The notes beneath the pieces are model-generated. The model saw only the letters and a program-made list of their open reading frames with translations, made no database searches and was not told the DNA's origin. 64,000 nt of DNA from Lachnospiraceae bacterium (GTDB lineage Bacteria > Bacillota > Clostridia > Lachnospirales > Lachnospiraceae). A program made the position numbers and the translations under genes. Where the stretch lies: the NCBI GenBank assembly GCA_028689585.1, contig JAQVCW010000012.1, positions 49,011 to 113,010 on the forward strand. Direction: 5' to 3'. Below are positions 17,628-26,004 of the stretch, one piece after another; position 1 is the stretch's first letter; each line of letters starts with the position of its first letter.

Positions 17628-17715
17628 GGGGGGCTGGATAGAGTCTGGCTGAGAGTAGAACCGAATGTTCTTAACCCATTACCTGATCTGGATAATGCCA
17701 GCGTAGGGATCATAG
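17628..17715 (+). promoter_or_regulatory. TPP riboswitch (THI element)
   Basis: Contains the invariant CTGAGAG (17649-17655) and ACCTGATCTGGATAATGCCA (17681-17700) followed by GCGTAGGGA, with GGGGG at the 5' side to close P1. This is the canonical thiamine pyrophosphate aptamer. The downstream terminator indicates transcription attenuation: TPP binding would shut off the ThiXYZ genes. Confidence 0.97.
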
Positions 17716-17741
17716 AGCAAAGAAATCGCGATTATGGTCGT

Positions 17742-17768
17742 CCGCCGGAAGTTCCCGGCGGATTTTTC
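17742..17768 (+). terminator. Riboswitch-controlled terminator
   Basis: CCGCCGG (17742-17748) and CCGGCGG (17755-17761) with loop AAGTTC, then ATTTTTCTG. It lies about 30 bases after the aptamer and 65 before the first gene. Confidence 0.85.
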
Positions 17769-17831
17769 TGTTGTAAAGGGTACGCTGTCTGGCATACAGA
17801 CAAACAATCAATCAAAAAGGAGGAATTTTAA

Positions 17832-18128
17832 ATGAACGCAAGTGTAGCGATTCAGACGCTTCCGAAAGCGGCGAATGATGAGGAACTGATCTCCATCGTA
17901 GATGAGGTGATTGCCTACATCAAAAGCACCGGATTAAATTATTATGTAGGGCCGTTTGAAACCGCCATCGAGGGTGATTATGACCAACTGATGGATATCG
18001 TAAAGGAGTGCCAGCATATTGCCATTCGTGCGGGTGCACCGTCTGTGGCAGCCTATATTAAGGTTAGCTACCGGCCAGAAGGAGATGTGCTGACCATTGA
18101 GAAAAAAGTTACAAAGCACCACCAGTAA
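17832..18128 (+). CDS. Thiamine-binding protein (MTH1187/YkoF-like)
   Basis: 98 residues, a single ferredoxin-like domain of the UPF0045/YkoF family (ASVAIQTLPKA start, TGLNYYVGPFETAIEGDYD centre, APSVAAYIKVSYRP end). Relatives bind thiamine or hydroxymethylpyrimidine in the cytoplasm. The TPP riboswitch directly upstream and the transporter genes downstream support that. AAGGAGG precedes the start. Its last 32 bases overlap the start of the permease gene. Confidence 0.85.
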   Translation: MNASVAIQTLPKAANDEELISIVDEVIAYIKSTGLNYYVGPFETAIEGDYDQLMDIVKECQHIAIRAGAPSVAAYIKVSYRPEGDVLTIEKKVTKHHQ

Positions 18129-18861
18129 GCTCTGGGCACTGGCGGCAATTGCGCTGCTGCTGATTGTTTGGCAGGCGGCCTGCAGCAGCGGTTTGATTTC
18201 CAAATTTATGCTGCCCTCACCGGTGGATGTGGGAAAGGCATTTGTGGGAGATTTTGGCCTGCTTATGGATAATCTGCGGGTGACATTGGCGGAAGCATTT
18301 CTGGGGCTGGCCATTGGCGTGGGCTTAGGCTTTGGAATGGCAGCGCTGATGGACCGGTTCGACTGGCTTTATCAGGCCCTGTATCCTCTGCTTGTGCTGA
18401 CGCAGACGATTCCTACGGTAGCCATTGCACCGCTTTTGGTGCTCTGGTTTGGATATGAAATGACACCCAAGGTGATTCTGATTGTAATCGTGACCTTTTT
18501 TCCGATTACCGTGGGGCTGCTCAACGGTTTTCGCTCAGCGGATAAGGATACCATGAATCTGCTTCGCTCCATGGGGGCTGACAGACTTCAGATTTTCCGC
18601 TATGTGAAGCTGCCGGGATCGCTGAGCTACTTTTTTTCCGGACTTCGCATCTCCGTATCCTATGCGGTGGTGGGAGCTGTGATTTCTGAGTGGCTGGGTG
18701 GTTTTAATGGACTTGGCGTTTATATGACAAAAGTAAAAAAGGCGTTTTCCTTCGACAAAATGTTTGCTGTGATCTTTTTGATCTCGGCGATCAGCCTGCT
18801 GCTTATGTGGCTGGTGGAGGTTTTGCAGAAGCGATGTATGCCATGGGAGGAAAAGAAATGA
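18097..18861 (+). CDS. thiX: Thiamine-precursor ABC transporter permease (ThiX-like)
   Basis: 254 residues, six membrane helices, with a BPD_transp_1 EAA-type loop (NLLRSMGADRLQIFRYVKLP). It begins at a TTG codon (18097) inside the previous gene. AAGGAG is 12 bases upstream, slightly long spacing but no better start is available before the first helix. It belongs to the SsuC/TauC/ThiX group. The riboswitch makes hydroxymethylpyrimidine or formylaminopyrimidine the probable substrate. The stop overlaps the next start (ATGA). Confidence 0.85.
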   Translation: MRKKLQSTTSKLWALAAIALLLIVWQAACSSGLISKFMLPSPVDVGKAFVGDFGLLMDNLRVTLAEAFLGLAIGVGLGFGMAALMDRFDWLYQALYPLLVLTQTIPTVAIAPLLVLWFGYEMTPKVILIVIVTFFPITVGLLNGFRSADKDTMNLLRSMGADRLQIFRYVKLPGSLSYFFSGLRISVSYAVVGAVISEWLGGFNGLGVYMTKVKKAFSFDKMFAVIFLISAISLLLMWLVEVLQKRCMPWEEKK

Positions 18862-19877
18862 AAAAGAGATTATTTGCAGTATGTATGGCAGGAGTCATGG
18901 CGGTATCCGCACTGGGAGCCGGCGGGAATGTTTTTGCAGCAGAGACCCAGGCAGCCGCTGTCGGGACGGAAGATTTGACCGACATTACATTTGTACTGGA
19001 CTGGACGCCCAATACGAATCACACCGGTCTGTACGTGGCAGAGGCGAAGGGATATTTTGCGGATGCGGGGCTTAATGTAGAAATTGTACAGCCGCCGGAA
19101 GATGGAGCGGAGGTTCTGGTAGCGGCTGGAAAGGCACAGTTTGGCGTTTCTTTTCAGGACAGCATGGCTCCGGCAATCGTAGGAGATGCGGCTCTGCCGA
19201 TTACCGCTGTTGCCGCATTGATACAGCATAATACTTCCGGAATCATTTCCAGAGCAGGGGAAGGCATGGATCGTCCCAAGGGCCTGGAAGGTAAGAAATA
19301 CGCTACCTGGGATATGGAGGTAGAGAAGGCTATGATGAAAAATGTGGTAGAGGCTGACGGAGGCGATTTCTCTAAGGTAGAGCTGATTCCCAGCATGGTT
19401 ACGGACGAGGTTTCCGCACTGGAATCGAACTCGGTAGATGCCATCTGGATCTTCTACGCCTGGGCGGGAATTGCTACGGAGGTTGCAGGTCTGGATACGG
19501 ATTACTTCGCATTTTCCGATATCAATCCGGTTTTTGACTATTATACACCGGTCGTTATTGCCAACAATGATTTTCTGTCAGAGAATCCGGATGCGGCAAA
19601 GGCTTTCCTGGGAGCGCTGAAAAAGGGCTATGAAGATGCCATCGCCGAACCGGAGGAGGCAGCGGAAATTCTCTGTGAAGCGGCGCCGGAGCTGGATTCC
19701 CAGTTGGTGCTGGCCAGCCAGAAATATTTGGCGGAGCAGTATAAAGCTGAGACAGAGCAGTGGGGCTACATCGATCCCCAGAGATGGAATGCATTTTATA
19801 ACTGGCTGAATGAGAATGGGCTGACAGAGGAAGAAATTCCGGAAAACACCGGTTTTTCTGATGACTATCTGTCATAG
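18858..19877 (+). CDS. thiY: Thiamine-precursor ABC transporter substrate-binding protein (ThiY/NMT1-like)
   Basis: 339 residues: signal peptide (about 1-28, cleavage near VFA-AE), then an NMT1/THI5-like fold. The early motif FVLDWTPNTNHTGLYVA is typical of ThiY proteins that bind pyrimidine precursors of thiamine. ATG 18858 overlaps the permease stop and follows GGGAGGAAAAG. As with the other binding proteins in this window, no lipobox cysteine is present at the cleavage site. Confidence 0.88.
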   Translation: MKKRLFAVCMAGVMAVSALGAGGNVFAAETQAAAVGTEDLTDITFVLDWTPNTNHTGLYVAEAKGYFADAGLNVEIVQPPEDGAEVLVAAGKAQFGVSFQDSMAPAIVGDAALPITAVAALIQHNTSGIISRAGEGMDRPKGLEGKKYATWDMEVEKAMMKNVVEADGGDFSKVELIPSMVTDEVSALESNSVDAIWIFYAWAGIATEVAGLDTDYFAFSDINPVFDYYTPVVIANNDFLSENPDAAKAFLGALKKGYEDAIAEPEEAAEILCEAAPELDSQLVLASQKYLAEQYKAETEQWGYIDPQRWNAFYNWLNENGLTEEEIPENTGFSDDYLS

Positions 19878-19891
19878 AAGGAGCTTGCGGT

Positions 19892-20641
19892 TTGTCTGAA
19901 TTAGTGGTAGCAGGAGTATCGAAGTCTTTTGACGGGAAGGAAATTATTCGGGACATCAATCTCCATCTGGAGCACGGAGAGCTGGTAAGCCTCCTGGGTG
20001 CCAGCGGAGGGGGAAAGACCACTCTTTTTAATGTGATTTCCGGTCTCAGCCGCCCGGATCAGGGCAGCGTGCTGCTGGAGGGGGAGGAGATTACCGGACA
20101 GCCGGGACGGGTGAGCTATATGCTGCAGAGGGATCTGCTGCTGCCCTACCGGACCATCGAGGATAATGTGGCCCTCCCTCTGCTCCTGAAAGGGGAAAAG
20201 AAAAAGGCAGCCAGAATTAAGGTGGGTTCGCATTTTGCAGAATTCGGTCTGGAGGGGAAACAGAAAAAATATCCGCATCAGCTTTCCGGCGGTATGCGCC
20301 AGCGGGCGGCTCTGCTTCGCACCTATCTGTTTTCCGAAAAGGTGGCATTGCTGGATGAACCTTTTTCCGCACTGGATACGCTGACGAAAAGTGCCATTCA
20401 CCAATGGTATCTGAATATCATGGAGCAGATTCAGCTTTCTACGCTGTTTGTTACCCATGATATTGATGAGGCTGTATATCTGTCTGACCGGATTTATCTG
20501 CTGAATGGCAATCCGGGAACGATCACCGATGAGATTTTGATCCGGGAAAAAAAGCCGAGGCGGGAGGAATTTCGTCTGAGCCAGGAATTTCTGGAATATA
20601 AAAAAGAAATACTGAGCAGGCTGAAGCTGAGTGATCAGTAG
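19892..20641 (+). CDS. thiZ: Thiamine-precursor ABC transporter ATP-binding protein (ThiZ-like)
   Basis: 249 residues, one ABC domain: Walker A GASGGGKTT, signature LSGGMRQRAAL, Walker B VALLDEPFSALD, and a late THDIDEAVYLSD H-loop. Start is TTG 19892, well supported by AAGGAG (19878-19883) at eight bases. It closes the riboswitch-controlled unit. No thiamine biosynthetic gene follows, so this locus is transport only. Confidence 0.9.
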   Translation: MSELVVAGVSKSFDGKEIIRDINLHLEHGELVSLLGASGGGKTTLFNVISGLSRPDQGSVLLEGEEITGQPGRVSYMLQRDLLLPYRTIEDNVALPLLLKGEKKKAARIKVGSHFAEFGLEGKQKKYPHQLSGGMRQRAALLRTYLFSEKVALLDEPFSALDTLTKSAIHQWYLNIMEQIQLSTLFVTHDIDEAVYLSDRIYLLNGNPGTITDEILIREKKPRREEFRLSQEFLEYKKEILSRLKLSDQ

Positions 20642-20650
20642 AAGCTGCGT

Positions 20651-20790
20651 ACAGTTCAGCCTTGGAATGAGGACGCTTTCCGGGTGGCTGCCCCAGGTAT
20701 GCCGCCTGTGCTGTTTCGAAAGCCAAGAGCATCTAAGGCTTCCACAAGATGTTCCAAAAGCAGGAATTGGTATTTTTGAAGACTGCTATA
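20651..20790 (+). repeat. Half copy of the 17.2-kb palindromic repeat
   Basis: ACAGTTCAGCCTTG through AAAGCAGGAATTGG follows the left arm of 17170-17523 at roughly 80% identity by eye, then fuses directly to a degraded right arm of the 17574-17617 hairpin. The two copies flank the thiamine operon in the same orientation. Confidence 0.8.
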
Positions 20791-20827
20791 GAAGCCGCAT
20801 AAGTATGAGATTAGCACTGGACGAAAA

Positions 20828-20863
20828 CGCCTGAGAAAGATATAATTATCTCAGGTGTTTTCT
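20828..20863 (+). terminator. Intrinsic terminator after the thiamine operon
   Basis: CGCCTGAGA/TCTCAGGTG stem around AAGATATAATTA, then TTTTCTTG. Confidence 0.75.
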
Positions 20864-20910
20864 TGATTCGCGAAAGAGGAGGAGGATTTTTTGTCTGGGA
20901 ATTGGGATGA

Positions 20911-20957
20911 AGGAACCGTCCCCAAACGGGACCCCAAACGAGAACCGTCCCCCAGCG
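20911..20957 (+). repeat. GAACCGTCCCC repeat, two inverted-orientation units
   Basis: GGAACCGTCCCC and GAGAACCGTCCCCC, the reverse complement of the GGGGACGGTTC family found further right, lie just ahead of the hybrid kinase start. They are readable in frame with it if a TTG at 20891 were used, which is one reason to prefer the later ATG. Confidence 0.7.
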
Positions 20958-20974
20958 AATCAAAGGAGGAGCGA

Positions 20975-23122
20975 ATGAGCGGAATTTATATTAAGCATCC
21001 GGCAGATTATATTCATTCATTTGAACCATATTACCGGGAGACGGAGGCTGCCGAGATTTTTCATACTGCGGGCATACAGACAGTGATGTTTCATATGCAG
21101 CAGGGAATTTCCGGCTGTTTCCAGTCCGTGCCGGGAAAGGACAGCGTGGAAGTCTACTATCTGATCAGCGGCAGGATACGGATCATACCCTTGGACGAAG
21201 ATCCGTTTGTACTGGAAAAAGGGAGCTTTTTTGCATTAAATGACAGGCGTGACGGGACATTATTTTATGTGCAGCAGGATACGGAGTTTTTTTGTGTATG
21301 CAGCCAGCCTTCTTATCAGGGCAACATGGAGATTACAAAAAATATAGACAAAATGCTGACAGAGCTGCAGCAAAAGGATGGGGACAGCAGGAGCCATGGG
21401 GAGCGTGTGCGGCATCTGGTGATGCAGATGGTTGGTTGTATGAGTCGGTTCGATGCTTCCAAGCTGGAAGTTTTGCTGCAGGCTTCCAGAGTACATGATG
21501 TGGGCAAGGTGAAGCTTCCGCTGAGCATTCTGATCAAAGCAACTCCCCTGACAGAGCAGGAGCAGGCCATACTGAAAACGCATGTGAAGCACTCCGCCGA
21601 GATTACCGGAGGTATATTTCAGGGGGAACTTTCTGAAATCGTGCTGCACCATCATGAGAACTATGATGGCAGTGGTTATCCGGATGGGCTCAAGGGGGAC
21701 GAGATCCCGGTCTGTTCCCGTTTGATCGCAGTAGCAGAGGCATATGACGCAATGGTAATTACCAGACCGTATCACAAAGGAATTTCCAGTGAGGCGGCGC
21801 TTAGAGAACTGAGACGCTGTGCGGGCACTCAGTTTGATCCGGACTGTGTCGATGCGTTATGCCGTGCTATAGAACGGCCCGGCTGTCTGCAGAGCGATAC
21901 GATTCTGCAGAAGACAGAGACTCAACTGGCGGCTTATGAAAGAGAAAAGGCCAAACGGGATTTTTTGTCGAATATGAGCCACGATATGCGGACTCCGATG
22001 AATGCCATCATCAATCTGACCAGGCTTGCCAGGGAAGATATCGAGGATAGGGAAACCCTGCTGGATGATCTGGATAAAATAGAAATTTCCAGCAGCTTTC
22101 TGCTGGGGCTGGTTAATGACATCCTGGATATGGCCAGGATCGAGAACGGCAAGATCGAACTGCATCCGACGGTATGCAGCTATCAGGTATTCATGGACTA
22201 TATCGAAAGCGTGATCCTTCCGCTGTGCGAGGAAAAAGGAATTCAGTTTGTACGGAAGATGGCTCCGGTATGCTGCTCTATCTATGTGGATCAGGTGCGT
22301 TTTTATCAGATCTTTTTCAACCTGCTGTCAAATGCGGTCAAATACTCGAACCCGGGCTCACAGGTTTTGCTGTCTGTAGAAAAACAATGGATAGAAGGGG
22401 ATCTGCTTCATATTGATTTTCTGATCGAGGATCATGGAATTGGCATGAGCAGAGAATTTCTTCAGAAGCTCTATACTCCGTTTGAACGGGAGGATATCAG
22501 TGATGCGCGTATGGGGACCGGGCTTGGTCTGGCGATCACAAAGCGGATTATCAATCAGATGGGCGGTTCTATCGACATAGAGAGTGAACAGGGAAAAGGA
22601 ACAAAGGTGAGAGTTCATCTGGATCTGATACTTCCTACGAAACAGCAGCAGGAAGAAAACGGGCTGCTTCTGCTGCGGAAGCAGAAATCCGGAGAATATT
22701 ATGATCTCAGTGGAGCGCATATCCTGATTGCAGAGGATCATCCGCTGAACCGGGAAATCCTGGTCCGTATCCTGGAAAAGGTGGGGGCAGTGATTGATGT
22801 GGTGGAAGACGGAGAAGAGGCAGTGGCCAGATTTACCGAATCCAAGCCCTTTACCTATGATGCCATACTGATGGATGTGCGCATGCCCAAGATGGATGGT
22901 CTGGCTGCCACCAGGGCGATTCGGGCGCTGAACCGTCCGGATGCACAGTGTATTTTTATTGCAGCCATGACAGCAGAGGCTTTCGAGGAGAATCGAAAAG
23001 AAACCATATCTGCAGGCATGAATGAACATTTATCCAAACCGATCATTCCAAGCGATCTGTACCGGACTCTGGCCGTGGGCATCAGCGGCAGTGTGGTCAG
23101 AAGAGGGAGTAATAACCAATGA
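20975..23122 (+). CDS. Cupin / HD-GYP / hybrid histidine kinase / receiver fusion
   Basis: 715 residues from ATG 20975 (AAAGGAGGAG upstream; a TTG at 20891 would add 28 repeat-derived residues). Order: cupin-like sensor (about 30-110); HD-GYP phosphodiesterase with HDVGK (174-178) and HHENYDGSGYP (226-236) complete; HisKA with phospho-acceptor His336 in NMSHDMRTPMNAI; HATPase with N-box and GTGLGLAI; C-terminal receiver with Asp634 in ILMDVRMPKMDG. No membrane helix, so it senses a cytoplasmic signal. It would hydrolyse cyclic-di-GMP and run an internal phosphorelay. It overlaps the diguanylate cyclase gene by four bases. HD-GYP with kinase in one chain is unusual. The output of the terminal receiver is unknown. 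Confidence 0.9.
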   Translation: MSGIYIKHPADYIHSFEPYYRETEAAEIFHTAGIQTVMFHMQQGISGCFQSVPGKDSVEVYYLISGRIRIIPLDEDPFVLEKGSFFALNDRRDGTLFYVQQDTEFFCVCSQPSYQGNMEITKNIDKMLTELQQKDGDSRSHGERVRHLVMQMVGCMSRFDASKLEVLLQASRVHDVGKVKLPLSILIKATPLTEQEQAILKTHVKHSAEITGGIFQGELSEIVLHHHENYDGSGYPDGLKGDEIPVCSRLIAVAEAYDAMVITRPYHKGISSEAALRELRRCAGTQFDPDCVDALCRAIERPGCLQSDTILQKTETQLAAYEREKAKRDFLSNMSHDMRTPMNAIINLTRLAREDIEDRETLLDDLDKIEISSSFLLGLVNDILDMARIENGKIELHPTVCSYQVFMDYIESVILPLCEEKGIQFVRKMAPVCCSIYVDQVRFYQIFFNLLSNAVKYSNPGSQVLLSVEKQWIEGDLLHIDFLIEDHGIGMSREFLQKLYTPFEREDISDARMGTGLGLAITKRIINQMGGSIDIESEQGKGTKVRVHLDLILPTKQQQEENGLLLLRKQKSGEYYDLSGAHILIAEDHPLNREILVRILEKVGAVIDVVEDGEEAVARFTESKPFTYDAILMDVRMPKMDGLAATRAIRALNRPDAQCIFIAAMTAEAFEENRKETISAGMNEHLSKPIIPSDLYRTLAVGISGSVVRRGSNNQ

Positions 23123-24486
23123 AAAGACGAGAGTACTTTTATCCGGCCGTGACCTTTCTGGTGTTTGTCATTCTGTTTTCCAGTATTTTTTTCCTGGTCG
23201 AGAAAAAAATCACGGAGGAGAATCAAGAACGGCATCTTTACATTGCATCGAGTCAGGCGAATCTGATGAAAAACAGTGTAGATACCGCAATCGCCAGAGT
23301 CTATACGTTCAGTGCGCTTATTCGGGATAATTCCGGCAGTACAGATTTTTTTGATAAAGAAGGAAAAATTATTTATAATGAAATTATATTAGACAGTGGA
23401 ATTCCATTGAAAAATGTAGCAATTGCTCCCAATGGAGTGGTGGAGAAGGTATATCCTCAGATCGGAAATGAGCAGTTGATCGGATTTGATTTCATGGATA
23501 TCAGCAAGGCCGGAAATGAAGCTGCCATAGAAGCCTACAAACGGGGTGATGTGGTCATAACGAATCCTTTTGATCTGGTTCAGGGCGGTTTGGGAATGGC
23601 AGGCAGACTTCCGGTTTTTCTCGAAAAAAATGGAACCGAGACATTCTGGGGGCTGGTGACCGTCACTATGGATTTTGATCAGATGATAGAGAGCTTTCAT
23701 TTTGAAAATCTGACGGATCAGTATATAAATTACAGGCTCTGGTACGAAGGGGAGGAAGGAGAGCAGGTCACTCTGGCAAAGTCGGTGAAAGAGCCGGAAA
23801 ATGCGGTCAGCTTCGATTTTCCCATTCAGAATCTGAACTGGCATCTGGATGTCGCACCGAGAAATGGCTGGCAGAATCATTTCCAGATCGCGGCTGTCAT
23901 GCTGATTATTTTGGCAGTATCCCTGATGCTCGCCCTGCTGCTGATGGATAAAATCCGGATCCGCCATGTGAACGAACAACTGGAACAGCTTGCGCATCTG
24001 GATGGACTGACGAACTGTTATTCCAGACATTATGTAAATACGATTCTGCTGAATCGGAACACGGGATGCTGGAACGATCCGAGAGCCAGATATTCGCTGG
24101 CAATCGTGGATATTGACTGCTTTAAGAATATCAATGATACCTATGGACATGAGATTGGCGACCGTGCAATCCTGGCTGTTGCCCAGGTGCTGCGGGATCA
24201 TAGCCGTCAGATGAATGGGGACTGTGTGATCCGCCATGGCGGAGATGAATTTATCATACTCTGGAATGATGTCAGCAGAGAACGTTTTCTGGCGAAGCTG
24301 CAGGAAATCGTGGACAGCGTTCGGGAGATTTCATTCTCGGAATATCCTGGAATGAAGCTGACGATCAGTGTCGGCGGAGTGGCGTATGAAAAAGAGGATC
24401 CGATCACATATTATGAAATGTGCGGAAAAGCGGACAAAAAACTCTATCAGGCCAAAGAAAATGGAAGAGACCAGTTCGTTGTGTGA
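23119..24486 (+). CDS. Membrane diguanylate cyclase with CHASE-type sensor (GGDEF)
   Basis: 455 residues: membrane helix (about 8-28), extracellular CHASE-like sensor (about 60-240), second helix (about 255-277), then a GGDEF domain with intact RHGGDEF. It makes cyclic-di-GMP from GTP. The RxxD inhibitory site normally five residues before GGDEF reads MNGD, so product inhibition through that site is probably absent. ATGA overlap with the HD-GYP kinase gene means opposing activities are translated together. A GGGGACGGTTC repeat array begins directly after the stop. Confidence 0.92.
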   Translation: MKRREYFYPAVTFLVFVILFSSIFFLVEKKITEENQERHLYIASSQANLMKNSVDTAIARVYTFSALIRDNSGSTDFFDKEGKIIYNEIILDSGIPLKNVAIAPNGVVEKVYPQIGNEQLIGFDFMDISKAGNEAAIEAYKRGDVVITNPFDLVQGGLGMAGRLPVFLEKNGTETFWGLVTVTMDFDQMIESFHFENLTDQYINYRLWYEGEEGEQVTLAKSVKEPENAVSFDFPIQNLNWHLDVAPRNGWQNHFQIAAVMLIILAVSLMLALLLMDKIRIRHVNEQLEQLAHLDGLTNCYSRHYVNTILLNRNTGCWNDPRARYSLAIVDIDCFKNINDTYGHEIGDRAILAVAQVLRDHSRQMNGDCVIRHGGDEFIILWNDVSRERFLAKLQEIVDSVREISFSEYPGMKLTISVGGVAYEKEDPITYYEMCGKADKKLYQAKENGRDQFVV

Positions 24487-24776
24487 GGGGGGACGGTTCT
24501 TGCGGAGGGGACGGTTCTCTTGCGGAGGGACGGTTTTCTCTTGCGGAGGGACGGTTCTCTTGCGGAGGTGGCGGTTCTCTCTTGCGGAGGGGACGGTTCT
24601 TCTTGCGGGAGGGAACGGTTCTCTTGCGGAGGGACGGTTCTTCTTGCGGAGGGGACGGTTCTTCTGCGGGGGGACGGTTCTTTGCGAAGAACCGTCCCTT
24701 CCGCAAGAAGAACCGTCCCCCGCAAAGAACCGTCCCTCTGCAAACCGAAGGCGGGACAGAAGAACCGTCCCCTTTT
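24487..24776. repeat. GGGGACGGTTCTTGCGGA array, about 10 direct and 4 inverted units
   Basis: Ten tandem units of 17-23 bp (GGGACGGTTCT, 0-5 variable bases, TTGCGGA) are followed by four inverted units (AAGAACCGTCCC) from about 24686. The whole could fold into branched hairpins. It fills the gap between the GGDEF gene and the YitT gene. No true reading frame is supported inside, although several frames are open. Confidence 0.92.
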
Positions 24777-24793
24777 AAGGAGATGAAAATATT

Positions 24794-25657
24794 ATGAGCA
24801 GAAAAGAAATTTTAACGGAAACAAGAAAGATTTTCATGGTTTTGGCGGCTGCCTGTGTCATGGCGTTTAATGTGAAGAGTCTGGTTCGGGCACGATCCCT
24901 GTTTCCGGGCGGCATTACCGGTATGACGGTTTTGATCCAGCAGATATTTGATCAGTTTGCCGGAATTACGCTGCCGTATACTCCGGTTAATATTCTGCTG
25001 AATGCGATTCCGGTTTATATCGGCTTTAAATTCATCGGAAAACGCTTTACGCTGTATTCCTGTCTGATGATCGTTGTCAGCGCGGTGATGACGGATATTA
25101 TGCCATCGATTCCGATTACCTATGATATACTGTTGATCAGCATTTTTGGCGGTATGATCAATGGATTTGTCATCAGTCTTTGCCTGTTTGCGGATGCGAC
25201 CAGCGGAGGATTCGATTTCATCAGTATCTTCCTGTCGGAAAAATATGGTATTGATGCCTGGAATTATATTCTCATTGTGAATGCGGTTATTCTTCTGATT
25301 GCGGGGTATCTGTTTGGCTGGAGCCAGGCACTGTACTCTCTGATTTTCCAGATGACTTCTACGCAGGTTCTGCATATCAGCTATAAGCGCTATCACAAAA
25401 ATACGCTGATGATCATCACGAAATTTCCAGATGAGGTATCCGAGATTATTGCCAGAAAGGCAAACCATGGCTCTACCCGGTTTGCGGGTATGGGAACCTA
25501 TCAGATGCAGGAACGGAACATGCTGTATTCCGTGGTATCCAGTGATGAAGTAAAGCCGATTATTTCCGAGATCCATAAGATAGATCCGGATGCATTTATC
25601 AATGTGTTAAAGACAGAAGCAGTCTATGGGAATTTTTACCAGCGGGCGCAGAAGTGA
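24794..25657 (+). CDS. YitT-family membrane protein
   Basis: 287 residues: about five to six membrane helices, including FPGGITGMTVLIQQ near the first loop and DATSGGFDFISIFLSEK, characteristic of the YitT_membrane domain. The soluble C-terminal DUF2179 domain (about 205-280) contains GMGTYQMQERNMLYSVVS. Function in the family is unsettled. TTTTAAGGAG precedes the ATG and the ribosome site touches the upstream repeat array. Both flanks are repeat arrays. Confidence 0.9.
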   Translation: MSRKEILTETRKIFMVLAAACVMAFNVKSLVRARSLFPGGITGMTVLIQQIFDQFAGITLPYTPVNILLNAIPVYIGFKFIGKRFTLYSCLMIVVSAVMTDIMPSIPITYDILLISIFGGMINGFVISLCLFADATSGGFDFISIFLSEKYGIDAWNYILIVNAVILLIAGYLFGWSQALYSLIFQMTSTQVLHISYKRYHKNTLMIITKFPDEVSEIIARKANHGSTRFAGMGTYQMQERNMLYSVVSSDEVKPIISEIHKIDPDAFINVLKTEAVYGNFYQRAQK

Positions 25658-25667
25658 GGCCGGGAAG

Positions 25668-25888
25668 GCGGCGGACGGTTCTTTCGTCCCTGCCAAAGGC
25701 TGGGCCGAGGGACGGTTCTTTGGCTGAGGCCAGCGGGAAGGTTTTTTGATTGAGACAAAAGGCCGAGGCTAGCGGGAAGGTTTTTTGATTGAGACAAAAG
25801 GCTGAGGCCAGCGGGAAGGTTCTTTGATTGAGACAAAAGGCCGAGGCCAGCGGGACGGTTCTTTGATTGAGACAAAAGAACCGTCCCC
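25668..25888. repeat. 39-bp tandem array of the GACGGTTCTTTG family
   Basis: Six units. The middle three are exactly 39 bp (core GGTTCTTTGATTGAGACAAA then AGGCCGAGGCCAGCGGG), and the last closes with an inverted AAGAACCGTCCCCC. The core GACGGTTCTT is shared with the array at 24487 but the filler sequence is different, so units were amplified locally. The remaining bases to 26004 hold only the next ribosome site. Confidence 0.9.
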
Positions 25889-26004
25889 CCGTCCTTCCCC
25901 TGACGGAATTTGTGTTGTATTCGTATCGCCTGTCCATTATAATGAAAGAAAGCGGACAATGAGGTTGGCTTAAAGTGAGCAGTAGAAAAATGGAGGAATA
26001 GCAG

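Noticed and set aside
24487..25888. CRISPR-like arrays
   Set aside because: Units are short or irregular, the spacers are identical or degenerate instead of unique, orientation inverts within the array, and no cas gene is present.
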